This document shows positions 12,203 through 20,636 of a stretch of 60,164 bases of DNA, piece by piece. The position numbers and the translations under genes were made by a program. The DNA lies in contig JAFLCY010000010.1 in the NCBI GenBank assembly GCA_017303485.1, positions 1 through 60,164 on the forward strand, read 5' to 3'. The notes beneath the pieces were generated by a model. It was not told the DNA's origin, did no database searches, and saw only the letters and a program-made list of their open reading frames with translations. How positions within the stretch are numbered: the first letter of the stretch is position 1; each line of letters starts with the position of its first letter. Origin of the DNA: Rhodobacterales bacterium (lineage in GTDB: Bacteria > Pseudomonadota > Alphaproteobacteria > Rhodobacterales > Rhodobacteraceae).

Positions 12203-13087
12203 ATGACCAACGCGAAGATGACCGAACAGATGCGCGCCGGCCGGGGCTTTATCGCGGCCCTTGACCAGTCGGGGGGATCGACGCCCAAAGCCTTGAAACA
12301 ATACGGGGTTTCGGAAAGCGAATACTCCGGCGAGGATCAGATGTTCGACCTGATCCACGCAATGCGGGCGCGGATCATCCAGTCCCCGGCCTTTACCGGC
12401 GACAAGGTGGTGGGGGCGATCCTGTTCGAGCAGACCATGGACCGCAAGGTCGATGGCATTCCGACCGCGACCTACCTGTGGGAAAAGCGGGGCGTGGTGC
12501 CGTTCCTGAAGATCGACAAGGGGCTGGAGGCGGAGGCCGATGGCGTGCAGCTGATGAAGCCGATGCCGGGGCTGGATGCGCTTCTGGCCCGCGCGGTGAA
12601 GGCGGGAATTTACGGGACCAAGGAACGGTCGGTCATCAACGCGGCGAACCGCAAGGGGATTGCGGCCATCGTGGCGCAGCAGTTCGACATCGGGCGGCAG
12701 GTCGCGGCGCATGGGCTCATGCCGATCCTGGAGCCGGAAGTGACGATCTCGATCACTGACAAGGCCGAGGCCGAGGCGATGCTTCAGGAAGAAATTCTGA
12801 AGGCGCTGGAAGGGGTTGAGGGTCAGGTGATGCTGAAGCTCTCGCTGCCGACGGTGGAGGATTTCTATCAGCCGCTGGTCAGGCATCCCAAGGTCTTGAA
12901 GGTGGTGGCGCTGTCCGGCGGGCATTCGCGCGAGGCGGCGAACCAGATCCTTGCGAAGAACCACGGGATCATCGCCAGCTTCAGCCGGGCGCTGAGTGAG
13001 GGGCTTTCGGCCAAGCAGTCGGAGGCCGAGTTCGACAAGGTGCTGAAGAACGCGGTCGACAGCATCCACGCGGCTTCGATCACCTGA
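12203..13087 (+). CDS. Fructose-bisphosphate aldolase, class I
   Basis: A 294-residue Schiff-base aldolase that cleaves fructose-1,6-bisphosphate to triose phosphates. FIAALDQSGGSTPKAL and GILFEQTMDR-like segments are typical of the bacterial class I group. A lysine in QVMLKLSLPTVEDFY is the likely Schiff-base residue. No class II zinc ligands are seen. The start is at ATG 12203 with GGGAG seven bases upstream. It follows pgk by 41 bases and ends at a clear hairpin, so pgk-fba is probably a two-gene unit. Confidence 0.93.
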   Translation: MTNAKMTEQMRAGRGFIAALDQSGGSTPKALKQYGVSESEYSGEDQMFDLIHAMRARIIQSPAFTGDKVVGAILFEQTMDRKVDGIPTATYLWEKRGVVPFLKIDKGLEAEADGVQLMKPMPGLDALLARAVKAGIYGTKERSVINAANRKGIAAIVAQQFDIGRQVAAHGLMPILEPEVTISITDKAEAEAMLQEEILKALEGVEGQVMLKLSLPTVEDFYQPLVRHPKVLKVVALSGGHSREAANQILAKNHGIIASFSRALSEGLSAKQSEAEFDKVLKNAVDSIHAASIT

Positions 13088-13099
13088 CCGCGGGTTTGG

Positions 13100-13134
13100 G
13101 CATCCTGCTCAAGTCTTTGAGCGGGATGCATTTT
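13100..13134 (+). terminator. Intrinsic terminator after fba
   Basis: Inverted repeat GCATCCTGCTCAA (13100-13112), loop GTCT, TTGAGCGGGATGC (13117-13129), 13 bp with one T-G wobble, followed by ATTTT. Confidence 0.75.
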
Positions 13135-13206
13135 CAGGATTCCCATCCGATTCGCGATGTGGCATGATTCGCCCAGGCCCCCGGCAGAGGGGCCGGAGAA
13201 GGGCGC

Positions 13207-13509
13207 ATGTCGGCAGTTCATACTCAAAGGGGATTCGGCGGGCTGATCTATCTGGGTCTGGCCGGTATCCTTGGGCTCTACTTCACCTTTGCCGCCGTGC
13301 AGGGTGACTATGGCATGTTCGCCCGCGTGGCGATCAATGCCGAAGGCGAGGCCCTCAAGACCGAGCGTGACAAGCTGACCGCTGAGCTGGCCGAGATGCA
13401 GAACCTGACGCACCGGCTGTCGGACGACTACCTCGACCTCGACCTTCTGGACCAGCAGACGCGGGATGTGCTGGGCTATATGCGCGCCGACGAGATCGCG
13501 ATCCGCTAA
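13207..13509 (+). CDS. FtsB/DivIC-like septum formation initiator
   Basis: A 100-residue protein with a single N-terminal membrane helix (about residues 13-32), then a coiled coil (residues 42-75, heptad pattern in EGEALKTERDKLTAELAEMQNLTHRL) and a short C-terminal region (DYLDLDLLDQQTRDVLGYMRADEIAI). This is the FtsB/DivIC layout: a bitopic divisome protein that binds FtsL and FtsQ. The position between glycolytic genes and pdhA is common in Alphaproteobacteria. It reads in the same direction as pdhA but is separated from it by a 284-bp regulatory region. Confidence 0.85.
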   Translation: MSAVHTQRGFGGLIYLGLAGILGLYFTFAAVQGDYGMFARVAINAEGEALKTERDKLTAELAEMQNLTHRLSDDYLDLDLLDQQTRDVLGYMRADEIAIR

Positions 13510-13557
13510 AGCCTTGCGAACGCTGCGGTAATCGGCCGGTTGCGCGGCTTTTCCGGC

Positions 13558-13607
13558 GTATGATTTCGGTATGCAGCGCGTATGACTTCCATGCATACGC
13601 GCGTATG
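13558..13607. promoter_or_regulatory. Phased GTATG array with 14-bp palindrome upstream of pdhA
   Basis: GTATG occurs at 13558, 13569 and 13580, exactly 11 bp apart, and again at 13603. The last copy is the right arm of a perfect 14-bp palindrome CATACGC-GCGTATG (13594-13607). Spacing near one helical turn suggests a protein-binding array on one DNA face. No cognate regulator is known to me. Confidence 0.5.
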
Positions 13608-13739
13608 GGCTGTCCGGTGTTAACCTTGACCGACGAATCACGCGCGCAAGCCCTGTTCGCGGTGCATAGGTGTCATGCCGCCGCGCCAGCCAAAGGAGAT
13701 CAGAATCCTTTTGACCCAATAAACACCGATGCTGTATGG

Positions 13740-13759
13740 ATGGTTTAACACTAAACCAT
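13740..13759. promoter_or_regulatory. Palindromic operator candidate just upstream of pdhA
   Basis: Perfect 8-4-8 inverted repeat: ATGGTTTA (13740-13747), ACAC, TAAACCAT (13752-13759). It ends 34 bp before the pdhA ATG in a locally AT-rich stretch and is not followed by a T-run. It therefore looks like a dimeric-repressor site rather than a terminator. Confidence 0.5.
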
Positions 13760-13793
13760 TTTCTGCACCTGCACAAAGCCTGGGAGGGGCCCG

Positions 13794-14780
13794 ATGGCGA
13801 AGAAGCCTGATGCGAGACCGAACGTCTCGAAGGACGACCTGCTGAAATACTACCGCGAGATGCTGCTGATCCGCCGCTTCGAGGAGAAGGCGGGGCAGCT
13901 TTACGGCATGGGTCTGATCGGGGGGTTCTGCCACCTCTATATCGGGCAGGAAGCGGTGGTCGTGGGGCTGGAGGCTGCGGCCAAGGAAGGCGACAAGCGC
14001 ATCACCAGCTACCGCGACCATGGGCATATGCTGGCGGCGGGCATGGACGCCAAGGGCGTGATGGCGGAACTGACCGGCCGCATCGGGGGCTATTCCAAGG
14101 GCAAGGGCGGCTCGATGCACATGTTCTCGAAAGAGAAACATTTCTACGGCGGGCACGGGATTGTTGGCGCTCAGGTACCGCTGGGGGCCGGGCTGGCCTT
14201 TGCCGACAAGTATCTCGGCAATGACAACGTGACCTTCACCTATTTCGGCGACGGCGCGGCAAACCAGGGCCAGGTCTATGAGACCTACAACATGGCCGAG
14301 CTGTGGGACCTGCCGGTGATCTTCGTCATCGAGAACAACCAGTATGCGATGGGGACGAGCGTGAAGCGCTCGACCAAGTCGAAGACCCTGTTCGAGCGCG
14401 GTGTCGCCTATGGCATCCCGGGCGAGCAGGTCGACGGGATGGACGTGCTGGCGGTGAAGGCCGCGGGCGAGAAAGCGGTGGCGCACTGCCGGGCGGGGAA
14501 AGGCCCCTACATTCTGGAAATGATGACCTATCGCTATCGCGGGCATTCGATGTCGGACCCGGCGAAATACCGGACGCGGGAAGAGGTCGAGAAGATCAAG
14601 ACCGAGAAGGACTGCATCGAGCATGTCCGGGACCTGCTGACGCAGGGGGGCCTTGCTTCGGACGAGGAGCTGAAGGCCATCGACAAGGAGATCAAGGCGA
14701 TCGTCAACGAGAGCGCCGAGTTCGCCAAGGACAGCCCGGAGCCGCCGAATGCGGAACTCTGGACCGATATCTACGCCTGA
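13794..14780 (+). CDS. pdhA: Pyruvate dehydrogenase E1 component, alpha subunit
   Basis: The 328-residue alpha chain of the heterotetrameric E1 decarboxylates pyruvate with thiamine diphosphate. The TPP motif is visible as GDGAANQGQ ... ENNQYAMG, with the expected spacing, at about residues 155-190. FEEKAGQLYGMGLIGGFCHLYIGQEA, SYRDHGHMLA and YRYRGHSMSDPAKYRT are standard E1-alpha blocks; the last holds the phosphorylatable-loop region of mitochondrial homologues. It is the first gene of pdhABC, 12 bases from pdhB. Confidence 0.97.
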   Translation: MAKKPDARPNVSKDDLLKYYREMLLIRRFEEKAGQLYGMGLIGGFCHLYIGQEAVVVGLEAAAKEGDKRITSYRDHGHMLAAGMDAKGVMAELTGRIGGYSKGKGGSMHMFSKEKHFYGGHGIVGAQVPLGAGLAFADKYLGNDNVTFTYFGDGAANQGQVYETYNMAELWDLPVIFVIENNQYAMGTSVKRSTKSKTLFERGVAYGIPGEQVDGMDVLAVKAAGEKAVAHCRAGKGPYILEMMTYRYRGHSMSDPAKYRTREEVEKIKTEKDCIEHVRDLLTQGGLASDEELKAIDKEIKAIVNESAEFAKDSPEPPNAELWTDIYA

Positions 14781-14792
14781 GGAGGGGAAAAC

Positions 14793-16181
14793 ATGGCGAC
14801 TCAAGTACTTATGCCCGCACTTTCCCCGACGATGGAGGAAGGCACGCTGGCCAAATGGCTGGTGAAGGAAGGCGACACGGTCAAGTCGGGACAGATCCTG
14901 GCCGAGATCGAGACCGACAAGGCCACGATGGAATTCGAGGCGGTCGATGAAGGCGTGGTGGGCAAGATCCTGGTGGCCGAGGGGACTGCCGGGGTGAAGG
15001 TCAACACGCCGATTGCGGTGCTGGTGGAAGAGGGCGAGAGCGTAAGCGACGCCCCTGCCCCGGCGGCGGCGGCTCCGGTTGCTGCGGAGAGTCGGGCTGA
15101 AGCCCGACCTACGCCCGTGGCTCCGGCCGCAGCGGCAGCCCCGGCCCCGGCCCCGGTGGCCGCACAAGGCTGGCCGCATTCCGACCTGCCGGAAGGGCCG
15201 ACCAAGACAATGACGGTGCGCGAGGCGCTGCGCGAGGCGATGGCGGAAGAGATGCGGGCCGATCCGACGGTCTTCCTGATGGGGGAAGAGGTCGGGGAAT
15301 ATCAGGGGGCCTACAAGATTTCCCAAGGGTTGCTGGACGAGTTCGGGCCGCGCCGGGTGGTCGATACGCCGATCACCGAGATGGGCTTTGCCGGGATCGC
15401 AACCGGCGCGTCCTGGGGCGGGTTGAAGCCGATTGTCGAGTTCATGACCTTCAACTTCGCCATGCAGGCGATTGACCATATCCTGAACTCGGCGGCGAAG
15501 ACGCTGTACATGTCGGGCGGGCAGATGGGCTCGCCCATGGTGTTCCGGGGGCCGAACGGCGCGGCGGCGCGGGTTGGGGCACAGCATTCCCAGGACTATG
15601 CGGCCTGGTATGCGGCGATCCCGGGGCTGAAGGTCTGCATGCCCTATTCGGCGGCGGATGCGAAGGGACTGTTGAAGTCGGCGATCCGCGATCCGAACCC
15701 GGTGGTCTTCCTGGAAAACGAGATCATGTACGGGCGGTCGTTCGAAGTGCCCACGGACCCCGATTTCGTGGTGCCGTTCGGGAAGGCATCGATCATGCGG
15801 GCGGGGTCGGATGTGACCATCGTTTCGTTCGGGATCGGGGTTGCCCATGCGCTGGCGGCGGCGGAGACGCTGGCGGGCGAAGGGATTTCGGCCGAGGTGA
15901 TCAACCTGCGGACCTTGCGGCCCATCGACTATGACACGGTGCTGGCTTCGGTGATGAAGACCAACCGCTGTGTGACGGTCGAGGAGGGCTTCCCGGTCGG
16001 GTCGATCGGCGATCACCTGGCAAGCACGATCATGCAGCGGGCGTTCGACTATCTGGACGCGCCGGTCGTGACCTGCACGGGCAAGGATGTGCCGATGCCC
16101 TATGCCGCGAACCTGGAAAAGTTCGCGCTGATCACGCCGGCGGAGATCGTCACCGCCGTCAAATCCGTCTCGTACCGGTGA
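14793..16181 (+). CDS. pdhB: Pyruvate dehydrogenase E1 beta subunit with N-terminal lipoyl domain
   Basis: 462 aa in three parts: a lipoyl domain (residues 1-80; the lipoylated Lys is K43 in ETDKATMEF), an Ala/Pro linker (about 85-130), and the transketolase-like beta subunit ([36 protein letters not shown] onwards). A lipoyl domain on E1-beta is a known alphaproteobacterial feature. It gives the complex extra swinging arms. The lipoyl domain is almost identical in protein sequence to that of E2, but codons differ at many third positions. The linker contains a short charged insert (ESRAEARPT) encoded by a palindrome. Confidence 0.97.
   Translation: MATQVLMPALSPTMEEGTLAKWLVKEGDTVKSGQILAEIETDKATMEFEAVDEGVVGKILVAEGTAGVKVNTPIAVLVEEGESVSDAPAPAAAAPVAAESRAEARPTPVAPAAAAAPAPAPVAAQGWPHSDLPEGPTKTMTVREALREAMAEEMRADPTVFLMGEEVGEYQGAYKISQGLLDEFGPRRVVDTPITEMGFAGIATGASWGGLKPIVEFMTFNFAMQAIDHILNSAAKTLYMSGGQMGSPMVFRGPNGAAARVGAQHSQDYAAWYAAIPGLKVCMPYSAADAKGLLKSAIRDPNPVVFLENEIMYGRSFEVPTDPDFVVPFGKASIMRAGSDVTIVSFGIGVAHALAAAETLAGEGISAEVINLRTLRPIDYDTVLASVMKTNRCVTVEEGFPVGSIGDHLASTIMQRAFDYLDAPVVTCTGKDVPMPYAANLEKFALITPAEIVTAVKSVSYR
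15091..15108. repeat. REP-like palindrome in the pdhB linker
   Basis: Perfect 8-2-8 inverted repeat GTCGGGCT-GA-AGCCCGAC inside coding sequence, flanked by GGAGA on the left and CTACG on the right. A partner with the same flanks lies in pdhC at 16507-16524. Confidence 0.65.
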
Positions 16182-16190
16182 GGTGAAGCC

Positions 16191-17519
16191 ATGGCTACCG
16201 AAATTCTGATGCCCGCTTTGTCCCCGACGATGGAAGAGGGCACGCTGGCGAAGTGGCTGGTCAAGGAGGGGGATGTGGTCAAGTCGGGCCAGATCCTTGC
16301 CGAGATCGAGACCGACAAGGCGACGATGGAGTTCGAGGCGGTCGACGAGGGGACCGTCGGCAAGATCCTGATCGCAGAGGGTACCGCGGGGGTGAAGGTG
16401 AACACGCCGATTGCGGTACTGCTGGACGAGGGCGAGGACGCGTCTTCGGTTGCGGCACCGAAAGCGGCGGCGGCGGCGCCGGTGGCAGCCCCGGTTGCGG
16501 TGGAGAGTCGGGGTGAACCCCGACCTACGGCAGTTGCGCCGGTTGCTCCTTCGGCCCCTGCCCCGGTGTCGGGTGGCGCGCGTGTGTTCGCTTCGCCGCT
16601 GGCGCGGCGGATCGCCAAGGAGAAGGGGTTGGATCTGGCTGCCGTGACGGGCTCGGGTCCGCATGGCCGGATTGTGCGGGCGGATGTCGAGGGCGCGCAG
16701 CCAGCGGCGGCGAAGCCTGCGGCGGCTCCGGTTGCGGCAGAGGCCCCGAAGGCTGCCCCTGCCCCGGTGGCGGCGGCGATGCCGACCGGACTGGCGACCG
16801 AAACGGTGCTGAAGATGTATGCCGACCGGGCTTACGAGGAAGTGCCGCTGGACGGGATGCGCCGGACCATCGCGGCGCGGCTGACCGAGGCCAAGCAGAC
16901 CATCCCGCATTTCTACTTGCGGCGGGACGTCGAACTGGACGCGCTGATGGCCTTCCGAGAGCAGCTGAACAAGCAGCTGGAAGGGCGCGGGGTGAAGCTT
17001 TCCGTCAACGACTTCATCATCAAGGCCTGCGCGGTCGCCTTGCAGGCGGTGCCGAATGCCAATGCGGTCTGGGCAGGCGACCGGATGCTGCGCATGAAAC
17101 CTTCGGACGTGGCGGTGGCTGTCGCGGTTGAAGGCGGCCTCTTCACGCCGGTGCTGCGCGATGCCGACAAGAAGTCGCTGAGCGCCCTGTCGGCAGAGAT
17201 GAAGGACCTGGCCGCCCGGGCGAAGACCAAGAAGCTTGCGCCACATGAATACCAGGGCGGGTCGTTCGCGATCTCGAACCTTGGCATGATGGGGATCGAG
17301 AACTTCGACGCGGTGATCAACCCGCCGCACGGCTCGATCCTGGCCGTGGGCGCGGGGCTGAAGAAGCCGGTGGTCAAGGCGGACGGGACGATCGGCGTGG
17401 CGACCGTGATGTCGATGACGCTGTCGGTGGATCACCGGGTGATCGACGGGGCCCTGGGGGCGGAGTTCCTGAAAGCCATCATCGAGGCGCTGGAAAACCC
17501 GATGGTGATGCTGGCCTGA
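16191..17519 (+). CDS. pdhC: Pyruvate dehydrogenase E2, dihydrolipoamide acetyltransferase
   Basis: 442 aa. The N-terminal lipoyl domain (Lys43) is followed by an Ala/Pro linker and then a peripheral-subunit-binding domain (about 128-165, [35 protein letters not shown]). A second linker leads to the catalytic acetyltransferase domain, whose active-site block is [16 protein letters not shown] near the C terminus. It forms the core of the PDH complex and passes acetyl groups to CoA. It follows pdhB by nine bases. No E3 (lpd) gene follows in the window. The first linker carries the charged insert ESRGEPRPT, encoded by a palindrome. Confidence 0.97.
   Translation: MATEILMPALSPTMEEGTLAKWLVKEGDVVKSGQILAEIETDKATMEFEAVDEGTVGKILIAEGTAGVKVNTPIAVLLDEGEDASSVAAPKAAAAAPVAAPVAVESRGEPRPTAVAPVAPSAPAPVSGGARVFASPLARRIAKEKGLDLAAVTGSGPHGRIVRADVEGAQPAAAKPAAAPVAAEAPKAAPAPVAAAMPTGLATETVLKMYADRAYEEVPLDGMRRTIAARLTEAKQTIPHFYLRRDVELDALMAFREQLNKQLEGRGVKLSVNDFIIKACAVALQAVPNANAVWAGDRMLRMKPSDVAVAVAVEGGLFTPVLRDADKKSLSALSAEMKDLAARAKTKKLAPHEYQGGSFAISNLGMMGIENFDAVINPPHGSILAVGAGLKKPVVKADGTIGVATVMSMTLSVDHRVIDGALGAEFLKAIIEALENPMVMLA
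16507..16524. repeat. REP-like palindrome in the pdhC linker
   Basis: Perfect 8-2-8 inverted repeat GTCGGGGT-GA-ACCCCGAC with flanks GGAGA and CTACG, matching the pdhB copy. The one position that differs between copies (C or G) is compensated on the other arm, so pairing is kept. Confidence 0.65.
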
Positions 17520-17528
17520 CGCGTCGGA

Positions 17529-17549
17529 GCGGGGGTTTCACACCCCCGC
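17529..17549 (+). terminator. Hairpin after pdhC
   Basis: GCGGGGGT (17529-17536), loop TTCAC, ACCCCCGC (17542-17549), ten bases after the pdhC stop. It is followed by a C-rich stretch and a GGATATTTGTGG segment rather than a clean T-run. This may be a rho-independent-like end of pdhABC. Confidence 0.6.
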
Positions 17550-17601
17550 ACCCCCGTGGGATATTTGTGGACAGAAAATTTGCGGCCTCGGCCCCCTTCT
17601 C

Positions 17602-18231
17602 CTATCGGGACTTCAGCTTTTCGATGAGAGCCCAGGACCGGCGAAGGATCGTGGCGGCGGTGCCTGCGACGAGGATCCAGAGCGTGACCGTCAGAGTCCA
17701 TTCGCTGGCGTAGAACGCAGCAATGACGGTGCCTGCGGTCAGGACGGCCATGCGCTGTGGCTTGGCGAGAGGGCCGGAGAAGTCGGGAGGGAAACCCTCG
17801 GCCCGGCCAAGCTCGCGGATGTAGGCGGTGGCGATGGCCAGCACGGCGGCAAGAAGCCCGAGGCTGGGCTGGTTGGCGGCGAGGCCAGCGCCTGCGAGGA
17901 AGAGGTAGTCGGAGACGCGATCCGGAGCTTCGTTCCAGAACGGGCCGTCCTTGGCGCCCTTGCCGCCCTCGATGGCAACCATGCCGTCGATCAGGTTGCA
18001 GACAAGCCGGGCCTGGATGGTGGCGGCGGCGAGGAAAAGGGCAAGGAACTGTGCGATGCCAGCGATCTGCGTGGACATGGCGTAGAAGGCGAAGCCCGCA
18101 GCGGCGAAGCCCATGGAGGCCTGGGAGATCTGGTTCGGCGTGATCTCCCTCGTGACGGCCCAGGAGGCTAGGCGCGCGGCCCAGGCTGAGTTGCGCGAGG
18201 TGAGGGGGCGGCGGTTTTCAGGCTCGCTCAT
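17602..18231 (-). CDS. CDP-alcohol phosphatidyltransferase family protein with altered motif
   Basis: A 209-residue inner-membrane protein with about six hydrophobic segments. The canonical family motif D-x2-D-G-x2-A-R-x8-G-x3-D-x3-D is recognisable but changed. The first Asp is Asn79, D82/G83/A86 are kept, Arg is Ile87, G96 is kept, the third Asp is Asn100 and the fourth is Asp104, followed by Asp108. This resembles a NExPDRxSD subfamily rather than PgsA or PssA. It overlaps the cdsA gene by 4 bases (ATGA), so it belongs to the plsC-cdsA operon. The alcohol acceptor is unknown. Confidence 0.82.
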   Translation of the reverse strand: MSEPENRRPLTSRNSAWAARLASWAVTREITPNQISQASMGFAAAGFAFYAMSTQIAGIAQFLALFLAAATIQARLVCNLIDGMVAIEGGKGAKDGPFWNEAPDRVSDYLFLAGAGLAANQPSLGLLAAVLAIATAYIRELGRAEGFPPDFSGPLAKPQRMAVLTAGTVIAAFYASEWTLTVTLWILVAGTAATILRRSWALIEKLKSR

Positions 18232-19172
18232 GTGGTGGACCAGATCCAGCGCGTGACGTGGAAGAAGATCGGCGCGGCGAAGATCACGCTGTCGAGCCGG
18301 TCAAGGAAACCGCCGTGCCCGGCGATGAGGTGGCCCCAGTCCTTGATCCCCCGGTCGCGTTTGATGGCGGACATGACGAGGCCACCGAAGAAGCCCATCA
18401 GGGTAATGAGGAGGCACATCCCGGCGGCTTGCAGCGGAGTGAAGGGCGTCATCCAGTACAGGGCGGTGCCGATGGCGCTCGCGGAAAGGGTGCCACCGAT
18501 CAGCCCCTCCCAGGTCTTCGAGGGCGAAAGGTTGGGCGCGACCTTGGTGCGGCCGATGAGCTTGCCCCAGACATATTGCAGGACATCAGACAGCTGCACG
18601 ACGAAAATCAGGTAGGCGATCAGGATGACGTTGCGGCCCTCGAAACCGGGGATGTGCAGGTAGAGCAGCGCGGGGACATGGCTGGCGCAATAGATGCAGA
18701 TCATCAGTGCCCATTGGGTCTCCGACACCCGGACCAGGAAGTCCTTGGTGGAACCGCGCAGCGCCGAGAGGACTGGGAGGAGGAGGAAGGCGTAGACCGG
18801 GATGAAGATCGAATACATCCCATACCAGTCGGTTGCGAGGAACCAGTATTGCAGCGGCAGGATCAGGAAGAAGCAGGCGACGAGCGACCAGTGGTCGGCG
18901 CGGTTCTGCGTGGTCAGAGTGAGGAACTCCCTGAGCCCGGCGAAGGAGCAAAGTGCGAAAAGAAGGACGACGCCCGGCTTGCCCGCGATGAAGGCAAGCG
19001 CAAGGCAGATCACCATCACCCACCAGGCGTTGATGCGGGCATTGAGATTCTCGATCACCGGGTTGTCGCCCGCCGGAGACAGGCGAAGGCGGAGGATTTC
19101 GCCGATGATGGAGGCGACGACGAGAATGGTGCCAACGCCCGCAAGAAGCCAGAGGAGATGCGGGGAGGTCAT
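18228..19172 (-). CDS. cdsA: Phosphatidate cytidylyltransferase (CdsA family)
   Basis: A 314-residue membrane enzyme that makes CDP-diacylglycerol from phosphatidate and CTP. The C-terminal signature SAIKRDRGIKDWGHLIAGHG...FLDRLDS fits the family pattern S-x-x-K-R-x4-K-D-x-G...H-G-G-x-x-D-R-x-D, with Ala where Pro is common. The start at ATG 19170-19172 gives a hydrophobic first helix and overlaps the plsC stop (ATGA). Neighbours PlsC and a CDP-alcohol transferase cover the steps before and after. It could be a second, non-housekeeping CdsA, as the frr/uppS/dxr context is absent. Confidence 0.93.
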   Translation of the reverse strand: MTSPHLLWLLAGVGTILVVASIIGEILRLRLSPAGDNPVIENLNARINAWWVMVICLALAFIAGKPGVVLLFALCSFAGLREFLTLTTQNRADHWSLVACFFLILPLQYWFLATDWYGMYSIFIPVYAFLLLPVLSALRGSTKDFLVRVSETQWALMICIYCASHVPALLYLHIPGFEGRNVILIAYLIFVVQLSDVLQYVWGKLIGRTKVAPNLSPSKTWEGLIGGTLSASAIGTALYWMTPFTPLQAAGMCLLITLMGFFGGLVMSAIKRDRGIKDWGHLIAGHGGFLDRLDSVIFAAPIFFHVTRWIWSTT

Positions 19173-19813
19173 GCCTGGCTCGGCTTCAGGGCAAGCAGCG
19201 CCTGAGTGGCACGGGCAAGGAAAGCGTCCTTTGCTTCGCCCTCGGCGAGGTGAAGCGGCGCGCCGAAGGTCAGGGTGCAAATGAGCGGCACGGGGATGAC
19301 CTCACCTTTCGGCATGACACGGTTCAGATTTGCGATCCAGACCGGGACAAGGTCAACGCCGGGACGCGACTTGGCAAGGTGGTAAAGGCCGGACTTGAAC
19401 GGCAGAAGCGTGGCCTCGGTACTGTTGCGCTGGCCTTCGGGAAAAAGGATGAGGGAGGAGCCCTGATCAAGGGCGGCCACCATCTGCGCCACCGGGTCAT
19501 CGGTCCGTGCCTCGGGACGGCGGTCGATGAGGACGGCATTGAACACCTCTCGCCCGATGAAGGCACGGAGGGGTGATGTCAGCCAGTAGTCGAGCGCGGC
19601 GACTGGCCGCGTCTGGCGTCGCAGGGGGGCAGGCAGAGCAGTCCAGAGCAGCACGAAATCGCCGTTCGAACTGTGATTGGCAAAGTAGATCCGTTGGTGC
19701 GGCACCGGCTCGATCCCCTGCCAGATGGCGCGGGGAGCGGTGATGAAGCGGGCGAATGTCGAGATTGCCAGGCCCGAAATCCGGGCCGCGAAGGCACGAA
19801 GGCTGGGGATCAT
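19169..19813 (-). CDS. 1-acyl-sn-glycerol-3-phosphate acyltransferase (PlsC family)
   Basis: A 214-residue LPLAT-type acyltransferase. The catalytic HX4D motif is in NHSSNGD (about residues 46-52), followed by the LYR/PLR-type block LRAFIGREVFNAVLIDR and the FPEGQRNS motif that binds the glycerol phosphate. It would acylate lysophosphatidate, or a related lysolipid, at the inner membrane to give the substrate of CdsA. It is the first gene of a three-gene, overlap-coupled minus-strand operon. The cysE stop lies ten bases upstream, so cysE may read into this operon. Confidence 0.9.
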   Translation of the reverse strand: MIPSLRAFAARISGLAISTFARFITAPRAIWQGIEPVPHQRIYFANHSSNGDFVLLWTALPAPLRRQTRPVAALDYWLTSPLRAFIGREVFNAVLIDRRPEARTDDPVAQMVAALDQGSSLILFPEGQRNSTEATLLPFKSGLYHLAKSRPGVDLVPVWIANLNRVMPKGEVIPVPLICTLTFGAPLHLAEGEAKDAFLARATQALLALKPSQA

Positions 19814-19823
19814 CTGACGCCCG

Positions 19824-20630
19824 TCATTCTGCCTTCAGGAGCTGGTCCATGGTCAGCGCGGGTTGCGCGCAGCCGGCTTTTCCAACCACCCGCGCCGGAA
19901 CTCCGGCGACAGTGGTGTTGTGCGGGACATCCTCCAGCACGACGGAGCCAGCCGCGATCCGCGAGCAATGGCCGACGTGGATGTTGCCGAGAACCTTGGC
20001 CCCCGCCCCGATCATGACGCCGTCGCCGATCTTGGGATGGCGGTCGCCGTCTTCCTTGCCGGTCCCGCCAAGGGTGACCGAATGCAGCATGGAGACGTTG
20101 TCGCCGACCACCGCAGTTTCACCAATGACGATGGAATGGGCGTGGTCGATCATGATGCCCTTGCCGACGCGCGCCGCAGGATGGATATCGACGCCGAAGA
20201 CTTCGGATACCCGCATCTGGACGAAATAGGCCAGGTCGATGCGACCCGCCTTCCAAAGCCAATGGCCGATTCGATAGGCCTGAACCGCCTGGTATCCCTT
20301 GAAGAAAAGCAGTGGCTGAAGAAACCTGTGGCACGCCGGATCACGCTCGTAGACCGCCATGAGATCCGAACGGGCAGCGGCGCCAATTTCAGCGTCCTCA
20401 TCGTAGGCCTGATCAGCGATCTCGCGAAGAATCTGCTCGCTCATCTCACCGGACGCCAGCTTGAGCGAGAAACGATAGGCAAGCGCACGTTCCACCGTCG
20501 AATGATGCAGCAGGCCCGAGTGAATGAGGCCGCCTAGAAGCGGTTCATTGCGAATCGCCTCGACGGCTTCCTCGCCGACCCGATGCCAAACTGGGTCAAC
20601 GGCTGTCACTCTGTGTTTGGTCTCAAGCAT
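19824..20630 (-). CDS. cysE: Serine O-acetyltransferase
   Basis: 268 aa. The enzyme acetylates L-serine with acetyl-CoA, the first step of cysteine synthesis. The N-terminal helical domain precedes a left-handed beta-helix of hexapeptide repeats (FGVDIHPAARVGKGIMIDHAHSIVIGETAVVGDNVSMLHSVTLGGTG), with the catalytic His in IDHAHS. The start is ATG 20628-20630, since GGAGG lies seven bases upstream; an in-frame ATG at 20666 is an alternative. CysE adjoins the GTA tail end in R. capsulatus as well. The ribosome-binding site can pair with an upstream copy, described separately. Confidence 0.95.
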   Translation of the reverse strand: MLETKHRVTAVDPVWHRVGEEAVEAIRNEPLLGGLIHSGLLHHSTVERALAYRFSLKLASGEMSEQILREIADQAYDEDAEIGAAARSDLMAVYERDPACHRFLQPLLFFKGYQAVQAYRIGHWLWKAGRIDLAYFVQMRVSEVFGVDIHPAARVGKGIMIDHAHSIVIGETAVVGDNVSMLHSVTLGGTGKEDGDRHPKIGDGVMIGAGAKVLGNIHVGHCSRIAAGSVVLEDVPHNTTVAGVPARVVGKAGCAQPALTMDQLLKAE

Positions 20631-20636
20631 GTCAAA

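Noticed and set aside
13560..13748. A 62-codon frame between the ftsB-like gene and pdhA
   Set aside because: No ribosome-binding site, no family match, and it runs through the repeat array and into the palindrome; the region looks regulatory.
13638..17435. A 1265-codon open frame on the minus strand opposite pdhABC
   Set aside because: It is antisense to three clear PDH genes, rich in His/Arg/Gln, and has no recognisable domain. Long antisense frames are expected at this GC content.
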